The notes under the pieces: generated by a model
Told to the model about the DNA's origin: nothing
Database searches by the model: none
Seen by the model: the letters and a program-made list of their open reading frames with translations, nothing else
Program-made: the position numbers and the translations under genes
Source: JBGSUZ01 sp964404895
Lineage (GTDB): Bacteria > Bacillota > Clostridia > Peptostreptococcales > Acidaminobacteraceae
Direction of reading: 5' to 3'
Length of the DNA: 64,000 nucleotides
Assembly: GCA_964404895.1 (NCBI GenBank)
Contig: CAYOLV010000003.1
Location: 124,001-188,000, forward strand
In this document: in pieces, positions 42,709 through 53,023 of the stretch
Layout of the letters: every line of letters begins with the position of its first letter
How positions within the stretch are numbered: the stretch's first letter is position 1

Positions 42709-44709
42709 TTAATATTCAAAAACTGAAATGCCTTCTTGTAACTCCACTGCTACACGCTCTAATCTTGCTGCTGAAACAGTAATGGCTTCAATAGCACTTA
42801 ACTGTGATTCAATGGTTGCTGTAGCTTCTTCAGTCCCTGCAGCATTTTCTTCCGATATGGCCGATAGGTTTTGAATCAAATCAATCAAATGATCTTTTTG
42901 ATTGCTCATCTGCTGTCCCGTTTGCTTAAAAGCGGCGACCACTTCATGAATTCGCCCAATGGCTTCTTCAATCTGATGGAATTTTTGCTCGGTTTTGAGG
43001 ACAGACTCCGATTGTTCTGCAAACATTCCTTGGACGGTGTCCATCGTATTCACTGCCTCGGTACTTTTTACGGATAAATCTTGAATGACTGAGGCTATTT
43101 CATTGCTAAATTGTGTGGACTGTTCTGCCAGTTTTCTAATTTCGTCCGCTACAACAGCAAACCCTCTCCCCGCTTCGCCCGCTCTCGCTGCCTCTATTGC
43201 AGCATTTAAGGCTAACAGATTCGTTTGGGTGGATATAGCACCGATCATATCACTGGCTCTTGCCACTTGATCTGTAATTTGGTTGGTGCGTTCAATGGTT
43301 TCGCCAATCTGATGCAGTGCTTGTACACTGGCTTGATTACTATTGACTAATTGCTGAACCGTTTCAACACCATCGCGTTTAATTGTTTCAAGCATTTGAC
43401 TGGAATCTGTTAATTCCTTTTGAAGAGATTGTTCTTCTTCAATAAGTCCTCCAAGAGCACTAACTTCAAGCGTTGCCGTTTCTGTATTCTTAGCTTGATC
43501 TTCCGCACCCTTGGCAATTTCTTCAATGGTTCTGGCGATGTCTGAATAGGCATCTTTTGACTGATCCAGACCCTTAACCAAGGCTGCAGACGAGTCACTC
43601 AAATGATCGGAGGAGCTTGCAATTTGTGCAATGCAATTCATGAGACTGTCGTTCATTTCCACTACATTTCGATAAACTTGACCAAACTCGTCTTTGCGAG
43701 GTTTCGGCGTATGGGTCAGTTTCAAATTGCCTTTCGCTATTCGACTGGTCATTTGGCTGATTTCTTCCAGAGGCTTTAGCAATTGTCCACTGAAAATAAG
43801 GACGCCTAAAAAGGACAGTGCCATAGCGAGTACTGAAATCAAAATAAACCGTTTTCCTAAGGCTTGGACATTGGCCTCAATTTCCTTTTGATCCACTGCA
43901 ACTCCAAGTAACCAAGGGTTTGCACCAAAGCCTTCTACCGTTCTTAATCCTAAATGATAAGTACTGTCATATAGATTGGTCTTAATCCCTTCATACCCTT
44001 CTGACATTCCTTTAGACTGGGTCTTCCATAAATCAGTAAGCATATGGTCTTTCAACTCGCCCTCATCGCCTAGCTGCTGACCTTTTAAAGCTTGCTCTTT
44101 ACCATGAGACAATACCATGCCTGAGCTGTCTACAAGAAAGCCGAAGCTTGAGTCTGCAAACTTAATACGTTCCACAATTTCAGCGATTCTGTCTAGCTCT
44201 AACGTGGCGTATGCCACACCTATCACTGCGAGATCTTTGTCCAATATAGGGACGGCAATGACTACAGCAACTTTACCTGTGGTGTTGGAAATAAGTGCTT
44301 CCGAAACTGCAGGGGCTTTTGAGCTGATGACTTGTTTGAAGTATGCTCTGTCAGCAATAGAACCCTTTTCCCCTTTGTAATTCCAACGATCTCCCTGTAA
44401 GTTTGCATAGGATAAGTTGGCAAAAGTATCTTTATAATGAGGAAAAATACGGCTTAGTTCTTTGACCGCAATTTCAGGATCTCCAGTATGGAGACCGCTC
44501 ATGTTGGAAATGCCTTCTACTTTTGCAGTGCAACTCTCCATAAACTGGGAAATTTCGTTGGCATGAAGCTCTGATGTGGTTTTCATTAAAGCCTCATTTG
44601 AAGCCTCCACCTGACTCTTTGACGACAAGTATCCCACTAATGACAGAGACACCATTGCAATGACAATTAGTCCACCTACAACGGCGGACAATTTCTTTCG
44701 AATATTCAT
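42709..44709 (-). CDS. Transmembrane methyl-accepting chemotaxis protein
   Basis: A 666-residue chemoreceptor. Helix 1 is about 7-27. The outside double-Cache domain includes LSYANLQGDRWNYKGEKGSIADRAYFKQV and GFLVDSSGMVLSHGKEQ. Helix 2 is near 282-302, then HAMP (ISQMTSRIAKGNLKL) and a full signalling hairpin (STQTNLLALNAAIEAARAGEAGRGFAVVADEIRKLAEQS). ATG 44709 was chosen, with GGAGTG eight bases upstream, instead of an ATG six bases earlier. It lies upstream of the acyltransferase operon on the same strand. The dCache form commonly binds amino acids or other small acids; the ligand here is unknown. Confidence 0.93.
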   Translation of the reverse strand: MNIRKKLSAVVGGLIVIAMVSLSLVGYLSSKSQVEASNEALMKTTSELHANEISQFMESCTAKVEGISNMSGLHTGDPEIAVKELSRIFPHYKDTFANLSYANLQGDRWNYKGEKGSIADRAYFKQVISSKAPAVSEALISNTTGKVAVVIAVPILDKDLAVIGVAYATLELDRIAEIVERIKFADSSFGFLVDSSGMVLSHGKEQALKGQQLGDEGELKDHMLTDLWKTQSKGMSEGYEGIKTNLYDSTYHLGLRTVEGFGANPWLLGVAVDQKEIEANVQALGKRFILISVLAMALSFLGVLIFSGQLLKPLEEISQMTSRIAKGNLKLTHTPKPRKDEFGQVYRNVVEMNDSLMNCIAQIASSSDHLSDSSAALVKGLDQSKDAYSDIARTIEEIAKGAEDQAKNTETATLEVSALGGLIEEEQSLQKELTDSSQMLETIKRDGVETVQQLVNSNQASVQALHQIGETIERTNQITDQVARASDMIGAISTQTNLLALNAAIEAARAGEAGRGFAVVADEIRKLAEQSTQFSNEIASVIQDLSVKSTEAVNTMDTVQGMFAEQSESVLKTEQKFHQIEEAIGRIHEVVAAFKQTGQQMSNQKDHLIDLIQNLSAISEENAAGTEEATATIESQLSAIEAITVSAARLERVAVELQEGISVFEY

Positions 44710-44834
44710 AAACATTCACTCCATTTCTTCAAATCTCATTGTCGTTAAGCGTTTTGGGCTAGCTCATTGGCAATAAGGTTTAAATCCTTTGGTGAATGGT
44801 ATTCCACATTTATTATATCATGTTGAGCGTGCTT

Positions 44835-44884
44835 AAAAAAAGAGCCACTTCATAAAGGATAATTCCCTCTGAAGCGGCTCTTTT
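44835..44884 (-). terminator. Terminator of the giant SLH protein gene
   Basis: AAGAGCC and CTTCA pair with TGAAG and GGCTCTT (one mismatch between them); A6 precedes and T4 follows. On the minus strand the T-run ends the transcript. Confidence 0.8.
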
Positions 44885-44924
44885 GCTATTTTGAAGACTT
44901 TGTCTATTTAAAACCTTAAATCAT

Positions 44925-47900
44925 TTACAAGCTGTTTGACAAATTGAGGAGCATTTGTGCCGCTTCAGCTCTAGTACCAGTAGCTGATGGTTTGAAGTTG
45001 CCATCTTTTCCACCTTTAACTAAACCTAATTGTTGGGCTATTGCAATCTCAGTTTGGTAAGCTGCATTGACTTGTTTTGCATCCTTAAAGCTGAGCTGAT
45101 TTGCGCTCACTTCAAATCCGCTGCCATACTCAAAAGCTTTTGACAACATGTATGCCATTTCTTCTCTTGTAATGGCTTTGTCTGCATTTTTACCGTTTAA
45201 GAAGTTTCCTGCTAAACCAAGTTCATTTGCCAATGTAATGCTAGTTGCTTTCCAGTTGCTGCTGTTTGTGTCGTTTTCGCCGAGCAAATTGAGAACTGCT
45301 GTAGCAAATTCAACTTTTGTAATGGTTCTTTCTGGAGAGAACTTATCTTCTGCTACACCTACCATGATACGTCTTGCTTGAATTTGAGCGATGGTATCTT
45401 TTGCCCAAGTTTTTGACGTATCCACAAATGTAGATTTAACTTCAGCAACAATGTATTGGCCATTTCCAGCATTGTTTACAATCAAGCTGCTTGAATCTGT
45501 ATCAAGTTTAGATTGAACCAATGTGTAGGTCTGCTTCACATCATCATACATGAAGACACCTAATTTTTTAGCTTGTTTGCTAGCCACAGGAATTTCCAAT
45601 TGAACTGCTTTGAAATCTGTTTTCAACTGAACGCCAGTGGTCACTGCTAACATTTGATTCGTTGCCTTCGCTTTTAACGCCATATCCTTTTCAAGACTTA
45701 CAGCGTGAGCTTTGTCTGTCATTGCAGCACTGTTTGAAATGGTAACTGATGCGTTTGTCGTTTCCAATTTAAGAGCAGCACCGCTATCTTTGATTGACTT
45801 AAGATCTGTTGCTTTTAAGTCAACGAGCATTTTGTTTGTAGCCGATTCAATCGTGACTACAGGTTTGCCCACTTTATCGCTTACACCAATTGCAGACATT
45901 TCTTTTTTAAGTGTTGATAAAGAGTCTGAAATTGCCTTTGTAAGGGCCGCTGGATCTGAAAGAAGTTCTTGAGTGGCTTCAATTCTACCGAAGAGTTCAC
46001 TAAACACACTCATATTTTCGTTGAGTTGTTTTTTATCTTCCCATTTGTTAGAAGCGATTTGGCTCTTCAATTCTTCTACGATATTGGCAACAATGAGTTG
46101 CTTTTCAGCGTCTGTAAGCGTCTCGCCCGCTTTTGCTTTATTCATTGCTACATCCACTGCCTTTTGGTCTGCCGTTGGTGCTACAGGCGTTGCAGGCTGT
46201 GTTGCTTTTGGAGTTGTTGTAGGTGTAGTTGTTGTAGGTGTAGTTGTAGGTGCTGTAGTTGGTGATTGAGGTTCTGATGAAGAATTTGTTGGTCGTTCAA
46301 TTGGTTTACAAACAAGATCGCCACGATCTCTAACGCGAATACGTGCGCCTTCAGCATCAATTGAAGAAAGACCAATAGCTGTGAGATTATAGCCTACTTG
46401 AAGATCTGTAATTTTAGTATCTTTTGTAATGTAACCATCAATAAAGACTCTAGCCGTTACACCGCTGTTGTCTGCAATGAAAATACTTTCCACGACACCA
46501 TTCGAATACTGGATTTTTTGAACAGCACCCGTTACCGTTACCAAACTTCCTAAAGATGCTGACTTAGCAGCTTGTGCTGTTGTCAACTTAAGCGGTGTTG
46601 GTAATGGTTTAATGGTATCATCAACAATTGTTATTCTTTGAACATTTAATTGACGTTCTCCATTATAAGAGCTTGTCACACCTGTTACTTGAACAGTTTG
46701 TCCCGCTCTTACATCACCTGCAACTGGGAACAAATCAATACCTGCAGTGCCATCTTGTACATAAACAGTATCGAAGAAGGCAGTGTTTTTATCATAACCA
46801 GAAGCATTTGAAGTCACAATACCTTGAACTGTAAAGGTTTCCCCTTCTTTAGCTGCGTGTACTTTTGCAATATCCGTAATGACAATCGGATTTGCTAAAC
46901 GAACCACGTTTTCAAGAATAGTGTAGTTACTGTATGCAGGTGTTGCGTAGCTGTCTAAAGTCGCTTGAATTTCAAAGTTACTCATGAACCCAGAGCCTGC
47001 AACAATAATTGAAGCCGTTTGACCGTTTGAGTAAGTAACATTTTCTGAAGCTGCAACCATTAACTTATCCGCATACTTCGGTACAGTTATAGCAGAACCA
47101 GATGCGATTGTTGTCCCATCTTTATCGCTATCGACGGATATGCTTGTTGTGAAACCGTATACAAGTGGATTTACAGTTGCTGGCAATACTGTTGCTGGGT
47201 TATTAGCTTTATCCACTGCGTAAATAGATGCCCCACCGTAATTCGAGAAAACTTGCTCCGCTGGTACTACACCTTTTAAAAGCGGATTGTCTAAATTGTA
47301 ATTTTTTAAGTATAAACGTTGTGCAGAACCCCCATTAGTTACCGGGTCTTGAATTTCGTCATCTGAAATTCTAAGGGTTGAGCCTAGTGCTGCTAACAAT
47401 TTGTTTTGTTGTGCAGACATTTGCTCTTCGGCTGGAAGTTTGTAAGGGGTGTTGTCCGAATATTTTGTATAGTTTTCGTAATTGTCACTCCAACCAGCAA
47501 CGATTACCGTTCTTCCAGATTCTGCAAAAGCTTTAATTGCTGCAACTTCTGCATCTGAATAACTCTTGTATCCTAAAAGGAAGTTGATGCCGTTACGTCT
47601 TGTTGGCGGCGTGAGAACCATCATTTTGTACTTGCTATTTTGTGTAGCTGCAATGAGAGCTTCACTTGTTTCAAGTTCAACGACACGAACGTCATAACCC
47701 ACCGCCATATTGGCAAAGTTGCCCATGCTGGCTTTGTAGTTACCTCGAACGTATTCGTTGTAATGGCTTGCATCAATACCGATGTAGACAAGCTTTTCAC
47801 TATCTCTGACATTGATTTCAATATCTTGTGTAAAGATCTTTTCTTGTCCATCAATTATCATTACTGCTGTTACAGTAATTTTTGTTCTTCCAGGTGTGCT

Positions 47901-50900
47901 TGGCGTATAATCAAAAGTATGCTTGTAAGAAGCTGTAGCAGCAATCTCAGTACCAAGAGCTTCTGATTTCAATACAGTTTCGCCTGATTTATATTCAATC
48001 GATTTTACTGTAACTGTTTTTTCTTCATTGTTGAATAAAGTTGAAGAAAGTGTTAATTTTTCGCCTGTAACAGGCATGCCAGTACCACACTCAACAGAGG
48101 TGATGCCTACACGTGGCGCTTGACCAATCCATACAGGTGAAGTAACTGCCAAATTCTTGTCCGCTTGTGTAACTCTCACGTAATAATAGCCTTGTGTTGG
48201 CGGAAGTTCTAAACTCCATTCAACTGAATTGCTGTCAAATGTTTTGCTTGCCGCAATACGTCCACTATTTGTTACGATGTCAATTTTTGAAATTGCATCC
48301 GTACTATCTGGATCATCTACAAGAACACTAATTTGAAGAGGTGCTGTTGGTACTTCAGTAATGATTGTCCCTAGGGCTTGACCATTAACCGTATATTGAA
48401 TATTGAGGTTCTTATCTTCTGTCGCATAAGTAGACATGTTTTTAAGACCATTCAATAAACCATTTTCGCTTAATTCATTTGTAATGATAACTGTACGGCT
48501 TGTGTTTGCATTACCCCAGTTACCCTTGTGGTTATCTTGGTTATTTGTTGGTGCTACGTGCCAACCTTTATCAAGTGCTTTTGTGTACTCAGTGTAACTT
48601 GGGAAATACCCACCTGAACCAATAGCACCTTCACCGTTACCAACTTCAACGGCAACCATTTTGTTGTCGATGGTTGGTGACCAGTATGCAAAATCTGCAA
48701 ATGTTCCAAATGTTGCGCCTGGGTGGTTGAATTGTGACAAGTTTGCAAGAGGATCTGTGTTTTTAACAAGCTCTGCATAGTAAGCCTTTAATCCTCCATC
48801 TGCAGTCTTGTTGTTGAGCGTTGTGTTATTTCTGCTGACTAACCCTTTAGAGTTGAATGTATTGATATGACCAGGACCGCCTGACCATGTCATTTCATAA
48901 CCTGGGAAAGCAACGACAGAACCGTCGTTAGTCGCATTAAACGTTCTCATAGAAGACGTATACGTATTCCATTTCGCTAAGCTTTCTGCTGTCATTTTAG
49001 TTGTGTCATTCATGGCTTCAGCAGGGTTTGCCGCTGCTGTTGTGTCAAAGTAATTCGAGTGATCTGTGAAGGCAACGAAATCTACTTTGTCGCTTTCAGG
49101 AATCGCCTGAATATAATTTAAACCATCTGAAAGTTTACCAGAACCATCTGAGTATTCAGCAGTATGGGCATGAAGCTGACCAAAGAATGCTCTTGATGTA
49201 GGCGTGCCTACTGTGAAATTCCAATTAGCAGTATTGGTAACGCCGTCTTCTCTTTTTACATTAACCGTCACATTATATTGACCGTCTGCAAGGTTAGAAG
49301 TTTTGTATTCAAAGACATTTGCTACAATAGTAGTCATTGCTTTGTTGTCTACAATAGCCACTTTGTCTTTAGTAAGCGTCATTTTTACTTCTGGTGTATT
49401 GCCTGCGTTGCCTAATGTAACAGAAATAACTGGAGACTTATCATCGCCTGTGATGCCATTTCTCGCTGGAACCAATTTAACAAATTGAGGTTTTGCATCA
49501 ACGATGATTGTTTTTTCTGCTGACTCAGTATTAAGACCTGTTACGTCAGTAGCAATTACTTTGAATTTAATGTTCTCAGACTTCATCGTAATTTCGCTAG
49601 CAGGAACGACAAATTTGTATTCATCTGTACCTGCGGCATAAGCCATTGCTTGATCGCTTACAGTCTTAGTTCCGATTGTGTAAGTAATTTTAACACTTTG
49701 AAGGCCTTTGTTGTCTGCTGCTTTTACAGCGATGGTGTAGTCTACACCTGGTTTAGCATCGATGTAACTGTCATTCAACGTTACAATTGGTGCTTTTGTA
49801 TCATTTGTAACATCATAAATGCTAAAACCATTTGCTGCTTGAGTCCCTGTGTAAAGTTGAATGGTTGAGTTGTTTTTCGCAACCATCGCGTAGAGGTCAA
49901 CCACATCGCCTTTTAACACTTGAACTGGATATGGTGCTGCATTGTAGATGTTAATCTTATTACTATCTTTATCAGTAACAATTGTACTGCCTTTTGCAAC
50001 AAACTCCCCTAAAGTAACATTCTTGATTTTTACAACTTGACCCAACATAGTTGAACCATTTGCCAAAATATCTGGGATAGTCATTTCTTTTGGAGTCACC
50101 ACTGCGCCCGCTTCAGCTTCAATAGTAGAAACTGTAATACTGCTGAGTTGAGGCATGTTGTATCTAACTTCATATTTACCTGTCAGTTTAACAACATCGC
50201 CTATTTTCGCGCCTTTTGGAGCTGCACCAAATACATAAAGTGCATAAGTTTTTCCGTCTATAACAGAATAAATAACTGGGTTAGAATAAGTAGTTGCAAA
50301 GTATGCAAGAGTCCCTTTGACTGTTACATTTTCAACTGTTCCAGTCAATTCTAATGCCTCTTTAACCGTCATAACTTGGTTAGGATCTTTTACCGTGTAG
50401 ACAAAAGCAGCAACATCACTGTTTGTCAAACCATCTTTTACCGCACGAACATAATATGTAGCTGCTGTGTTCACAGTAACAGCACTGCCAGAAGTCCAGC
50501 TGTTGTCTGTTGCTGATACAGTATTGATTTCGATTGCTGCGCCTGATGTGGTCGTTGAGAAGTTGACAACGGTACCTGCATCAATCATGCCTGGAGCTTT
50601 GCTAGCTGTTGGTGTTGCGCATTTTGTTTCGACGACAGGGCCGCTTGTCCATGCGCCATTTCGTGGATTAGGAGTCGCTGTAACAAAATCGTTGAAGTTA
50701 TTGTCTGTGTCCACGCCCTCAGTTTTTCTAACTAGGGCTGTTGATACAGACATAACTGGTGCTGCTTTTCCTTCAAATATTGTAGCAACACCAAAACCTA
50801 CTAAGTCAACCACAGAAGGATCGGTTGCACCTGAAATTGCAGTAGCTTTTGATGCTAATGCAACTTTACCTTTAGAACCAGATAAATCCATAGTAGCATT

Positions 50901-51287
50901 AGTAGCTTCAGGTGTTGGCAAGCTCGTACCATTAGCACCACCGCTCTTTAACTGAACTAAGTAATATTTACCTGGTTGGATAACGCCGCTTAGTGTCACT
51001 ACAGCATAAGTTTTTGCCGCGTCTTTAACCGGGTCTGCGTCTGCAGCTGCATACTGTACCGACCATGTGCTCAAATCCACCGGAGCACCAGTCGGATTGT
51101 ACAATTCTACAAAGTCGTTCTTGCAAGTCGAATTGGCATCATAACCGCTGCTGCCATAAATCTGACTAATAATAACATGTCCAGCCGGTCCAGTTCCCGA
51201 TGTGTCTGCAAATGCCGGAACAACAGATGTCATGGTCATTAAGAATGCCATGAATAAACTTAATGTTTTTCTTAAACTTCTTTTCAT
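44925..51287 (-). CDS. 2120-residue S-layer-anchored protein with PHP-type hydrolase core
   Basis: A huge exported surface protein. The signal peptide ends at AFA (28). Order (approximate): lamin-tail-like domain 32-170; chitobiase C-term-like module 210-290; OB-fold 300-390; Ig-like modules 490-690; PHP/CehA-type metallohydrolase 695-985, with HAHTAEYSDG, FVAFTDHSNYF and NQDNHKGNWG as metal-ligand motifs; glutaminase-like fold 1160-1450 (YIGIDASH...); two YhcR-type OB folds 1475-1660; Thr/Pro linker 1669-1702; helical region; three SLH repeats 1953-2120. GGAGG is six bases before ATG 51287. It is probably an extracellular phosphoesterase or nuclease-like enzyme bound to the wall (inference). 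Monocistronic with a strong terminator. Confidence 0.88.
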   Translation of the reverse strand: MKRSLRKTLSLFMAFLMTMTSVVPAFADTSGTGPAGHVIISQIYGSSGYDANSTCKNDFVELYNPTGAPVDLSTWSVQYAAADADPVKDAAKTYAVVTLSGVIQPGKYYLVQLKSGGANGTSLPTPEATNATMDLSGSKGKVALASKATAISGATDPSVVDLVGFGVATIFEGKAAPVMSVSTALVRKTEGVDTDNNFNDFVTATPNPRNGAWTSGPVVETKCATPTASKAPGMIDAGTVVNFSTTTSGAAIEINTVSATDNSWTSGSAVTVNTAATYYVRAVKDGLTNSDVAAFVYTVKDPNQVMTVKEALELTGTVENVTVKGTLAYFATTYSNPVIYSVIDGKTYALYVFGAAPKGAKIGDVVKLTGKYEVRYNMPQLSSITVSTIEAEAGAVVTPKEMTIPDILANGSTMLGQVVKIKNVTLGEFVAKGSTIVTDKDSNKINIYNAAPYPVQVLKGDVVDLYAMVAKNNSTIQLYTGTQAANGFSIYDVTNDTKAPIVTLNDSYIDAKPGVDYTIAVKAADNKGLQSVKITYTIGTKTVSDQAMAYAAGTDEYKFVVPASEITMKSENIKFKVIATDVTGLNTESAEKTIIVDAKPQFVKLVPARNGITGDDKSPVISVTLGNAGNTPEVKMTLTKDKVAIVDNKAMTTIVANVFEYKTSNLADGQYNVTVNVKREDGVTNTANWNFTVGTPTSRAFFGQLHAHTAEYSDGSGKLSDGLNYIQAIPESDKVDFVAFTDHSNYFDTTAAANPAEAMNDTTKMTAESLAKWNTYTSSMRTFNATNDGSVVAFPGYEMTWSGGPGHINTFNSKGLVSRNNTTLNNKTADGGLKAYYAELVKNTDPLANLSQFNHPGATFGTFADFAYWSPTIDNKMVAVEVGNGEGAIGSGGYFPSYTEYTKALDKGWHVAPTNNQDNHKGNWGNANTSRTVIITNELSENGLLNGLKNMSTYATEDKNLNIQYTVNGQALGTIITEVPTAPLQISVLVDDPDSTDAISKIDIVTNSGRIAASKTFDSNSVEWSLELPPTQGYYYVRVTQADKNLAVTSPVWIGQAPRVGITSVECGTGMPVTGEKLTLSSTLFNNEEKTVTVKSIEYKSGETVLKSEALGTEIAATASYKHTFDYTPSTPGRTKITVTAVMIIDGQEKIFTQDIEINVRDSEKLVYIGIDASHYNEYVRGNYKASMGNFANMAVGYDVRVVELETSEALIAATQNSKYKMMVLTPPTRRNGINFLLGYKSYSDAEVAAIKAFAESGRTVIVAGWSDNYENYTKYSDNTPYKLPAEEQMSAQQNKLLAALGSTLRISDDEIQDPVTNGGSAQRLYLKNYNLDNPLLKGVVPAEQVFSNYGGASIYAVDKANNPATVLPATVNPLVYGFTTSISVDSDKDGTTIASGSAITVPKYADKLMVAASENVTYSNGQTASIIVAGSGFMSNFEIQATLDSYATPAYSNYTILENVVRLANPIVITDIAKVHAAKEGETFTVQGIVTSNASGYDKNTAFFDTVYVQDGTAGIDLFPVAGDVRAGQTVQVTGVTSSYNGERQLNVQRITIVDDTIKPLPTPLKLTTAQAAKSASLGSLVTVTGAVQKIQYSNGVVESIFIADNSGVTARVFIDGYITKDTKITDLQVGYNLTAIGLSSIDAEGARIRVRDRGDLVCKPIERPTNSSSEPQSPTTAPTTTPTTTTPTTTPKATQPATPVAPTADQKAVDVAMNKAKAGETLTDAEKQLIVANIVEELKSQIASNKWEDKKQLNENMSVFSELFGRIEATQELLSDPAALTKAISDSLSTLKKEMSAIGVSDKVGKPVVTIESATNKMLVDLKATDLKSIKDSGAALKLETTNASVTISNSAAMTDKAHAVSLEKDMALKAKATNQMLAVTTGVQLKTDFKAVQLEIPVASKQAKKLGVFMYDDVKQTYTLVQSKLDTDSSSLIVNNAGNGQYIVAEVKSTFVDTSKTWAKDTIAQIQARRIMVGVAEDKFSPERTITKVEFATAVLNLLGENDTNSSNWKATSITLANELGLAGNFLNGKNADKAITREEMAYMLSKAFEYGSGFEVSANQLSFKDAKQVNAAYQTEIAIAQQLGLVKGGKDGNFKPSATGTRAEAAQMLLNLSNSL
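46185..46270. repeat. Thr/Pro-rich linker with simple-sequence repeats
   Basis: The minus strand encodes alternating Pro-Thr-Thr runs (TTTPTTTTPTTTPKATQP). The DNA is made of GTAGGTGTAGTTGTT-like units and is prone to slippage, so linker length may vary between strains. Confidence 0.8.
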
Positions 51288-51429
51288 CAAATGCCTCCAT
51301 AATTCTTCACTGTCTTTTGAATACGAGTGACGCTCCAGACCCTCTCTTCCCTGAGAGTCTAAAACATTAGATGACTTCCTCCCCAGATACCAACTCCTTT
51401 CAAATAGATACTGACTTTTAAAACTCCGT
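51288..51429 (-). promoter_or_regulatory. Structured 5' leader of the SLH protein gene
   Basis: The spacer between the YibE/F stop and the SLH start contains an AGACTCTC/GAGAGGGTCT hairpin (51337-51360) and purine-rich stretches (GGGGAGGAAG). No known riboswitch consensus was found. It may hold the promoter and a stabilising leader, common for S-layer genes. Confidence 0.4.
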
Positions 51430-52590
51430 TTATTTTGCTTTTTTAACTATATGTTTTGGAGCAAATAATACCGCTGCTAATAAAGCCACGAGTGGCACTG
51501 ACATAATAATTCCAATAGATCCTGCCAAGCCTTGAATAATTTCTATAGTCATAAGATCGCTATTAAAAATTTGCATGTAGGGGTAATCAAACACTTTAAA
51601 CAAAACCAACATATTCAGCGAAGCACCTGCAAACGCTAAGATCAATGTATTGGCCATAGTTCCCATGGTATCTCTTCCTATATTCAAACCCGCTTTAAAC
51701 AACTCTTTTGTCTGAGCCTTTGGATTCATCTCATGGAGCTCACAAATAGCTGATGCAATGGACAAGGCAACATCCATAACTGCTCCCAGTGAAGCGATTA
51801 AAACCCCACACACGAGAAGTCCACTTATTTTTAAGTTGCTATCTGTCGCTCTGAGGACAAGGTCCTCTGCTTCGCTCATATTAAATCCATTGATAGGAGA
51901 AATACTTCCTGCCGCATACGCAATTAACCCTGCCACCGTAACCCCACCTACGCAACCAACGACGGCGACAAAAGTCTTCTTTGAAAATCCATTCAAAGCC
52001 AGCAGTGAGATAAACGCGGTTATAGCAACGAGCATAATCGTTGCAGGAATGACTGGAACGCCTCTTTTTATTAAAGGAATCAAGAAGAACCAAATACTGC
52101 AAAGAGTGAACATGAGTCCTACAATTGCCGCCAAGCCTTTCTTTCCACCGACGATTAAGAGGGCTGCTGCAAAGAGAAGGGCTAAACCCATCAACATGCC
52201 GCTTCTGTTATAATTCACTATACTCACAATAAAAGGATTCCCAGACTCATCTACATCCATTCTTACAATTGCCTTAGAACCTAATTTCAAATCTACGTTC
52301 CCATAAGCCCCTAAATAATTGACACTGTACAAAACTTTACCTTTATATTGGCCACTATCCAGTTGAAGTTGAACTTCTTGAGTGCCTAAGCGCAAACCTT
52401 CAGTCCAAGTGTCGGGACTCGCCTGATCGGATATCATTTCAACCACATGAGCCTTTTCAAAAATTACCTTGCTTGCGGCTGTGGGCACCTCACCTTTCAT
52501 CGGACTATTTGCCCAAATGGTAATTCCCGCCATTATAATTAGTAAAATTACTACAGACGACCATTGAATCCACTTCATATTTTTCTTCAT
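51430..52590 (-). CDS. YibE/F-family membrane protein
   Basis: A 386-residue polytopic protein of the YibE/F family (function unknown). One N-terminal helix (about 6-27) precedes an outside domain of about 110 residues (VIFEKAHVVEMISDQASPDTWTEG and GKVLYSVNYLGAYGNVDLKLG), then about seven helices with the conserved LGAVMDVALSIASAICELHEMNP and SLNMLVLF regions. ATG 52590 was chosen, with GAGG about six bases upstream; an earlier in-frame ATG lies at 52605. It lies upstream of the SLH gene on the same strand. No transport substrate can be assigned. Confidence 0.85.
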   Translation of the reverse strand: MKKNMKWIQWSSVVILLIIMAGITIWANSPMKGEVPTAASKVIFEKAHVVEMISDQASPDTWTEGLRLGTQEVQLQLDSGQYKGKVLYSVNYLGAYGNVDLKLGSKAIVRMDVDESGNPFIVSIVNYNRSGMLMGLALLFAAALLIVGGKKGLAAIVGLMFTLCSIWFFLIPLIKRGVPVIPATIMLVAITAFISLLALNGFSKKTFVAVVGCVGGVTVAGLIAYAAGSISPINGFNMSEAEDLVLRATDSNLKISGLLVCGVLIASLGAVMDVALSIASAICELHEMNPKAQTKELFKAGLNIGRDTMGTMANTLILAFAGASLNMLVLFKVFDYPYMQIFNSDLMTIEIIQGLAGSIGIIMSVPLVALLAAVLFAPKHIVKKAK

Positions 52591-52719
52591 TTTTAACCTC
52601 GCCATAATATGTATTTAACCTTCACAACAATTCTTCAAATTGTTTCCAATAACTTGTTTGATTAAAATAACAAGAATTGTCTGATAATAACTTTCAATCC
52701 TTTGAAATACTTATATCTA

Positions 52720-52738
52720 ACATGTCTGTACGACATGT
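52720..52738. repeat. Inverted repeat ACATGTC-5-GACATGT, candidate operator
   Basis: Perfect 7-bp arms with a TGTAC centre, 130 bases before the YibE/F start. ACATGTCTG also occurs as two direct copies (52720 and 52733). No T-run follows, so it is not a terminator. Confidence 0.55.
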
Positions 52739-52827
52739 CTGACAAGCATTTTATTTTAGGTTCTGTTCCATTTTAACCAAAATGTAACCGCCTTACAACA
52801 AGTAGTAGAATTTTTTTTGCTCGTAGA

Positions 52828-52866
52828 GTTAAACTTGTATATAAATTGTTTACATACAAGTTTAAC
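52828..52866. repeat. Perfect 13-bp inverted repeat with 13-base spacer
   Basis: GTTAAACTTGTAT (52828-52840) and ATACAAGTTTAAC (52854-52866). No T-run flanks it and no gene ends here. It could be an operator, an RNA structure or the remnant end of a mobile element; there is nothing else to decide between them. Confidence 0.6.
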
Positions 52867-53023
52867 AAGTTCAAAATAGCCAAAACAATAAGAAAAGCTC
52901 CCTGTTATCCTTCGCTTAAGTGTTATATGGTGGAATAAGTTTCGTCACCGATTCACTAATTGTTAATAATATTCTAATAATTATGTGAAATAGCACCAAA
53001 AATACTGCAAATCTATGGGCATG

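Noticed and set aside
45969..46269. Cysteine-rich plus-strand reading frames opposite the Thr/Pro linker
   Set aside because: They mirror the repetitive linker of the SLH protein on the other strand and lack ribosome sites.
51288..51429. c-di-GMP riboswitch before the S-layer gene
   Set aside because: None of the conserved GEMM-I or class II core sequences could be found in the leader; only a simple hairpin is present.
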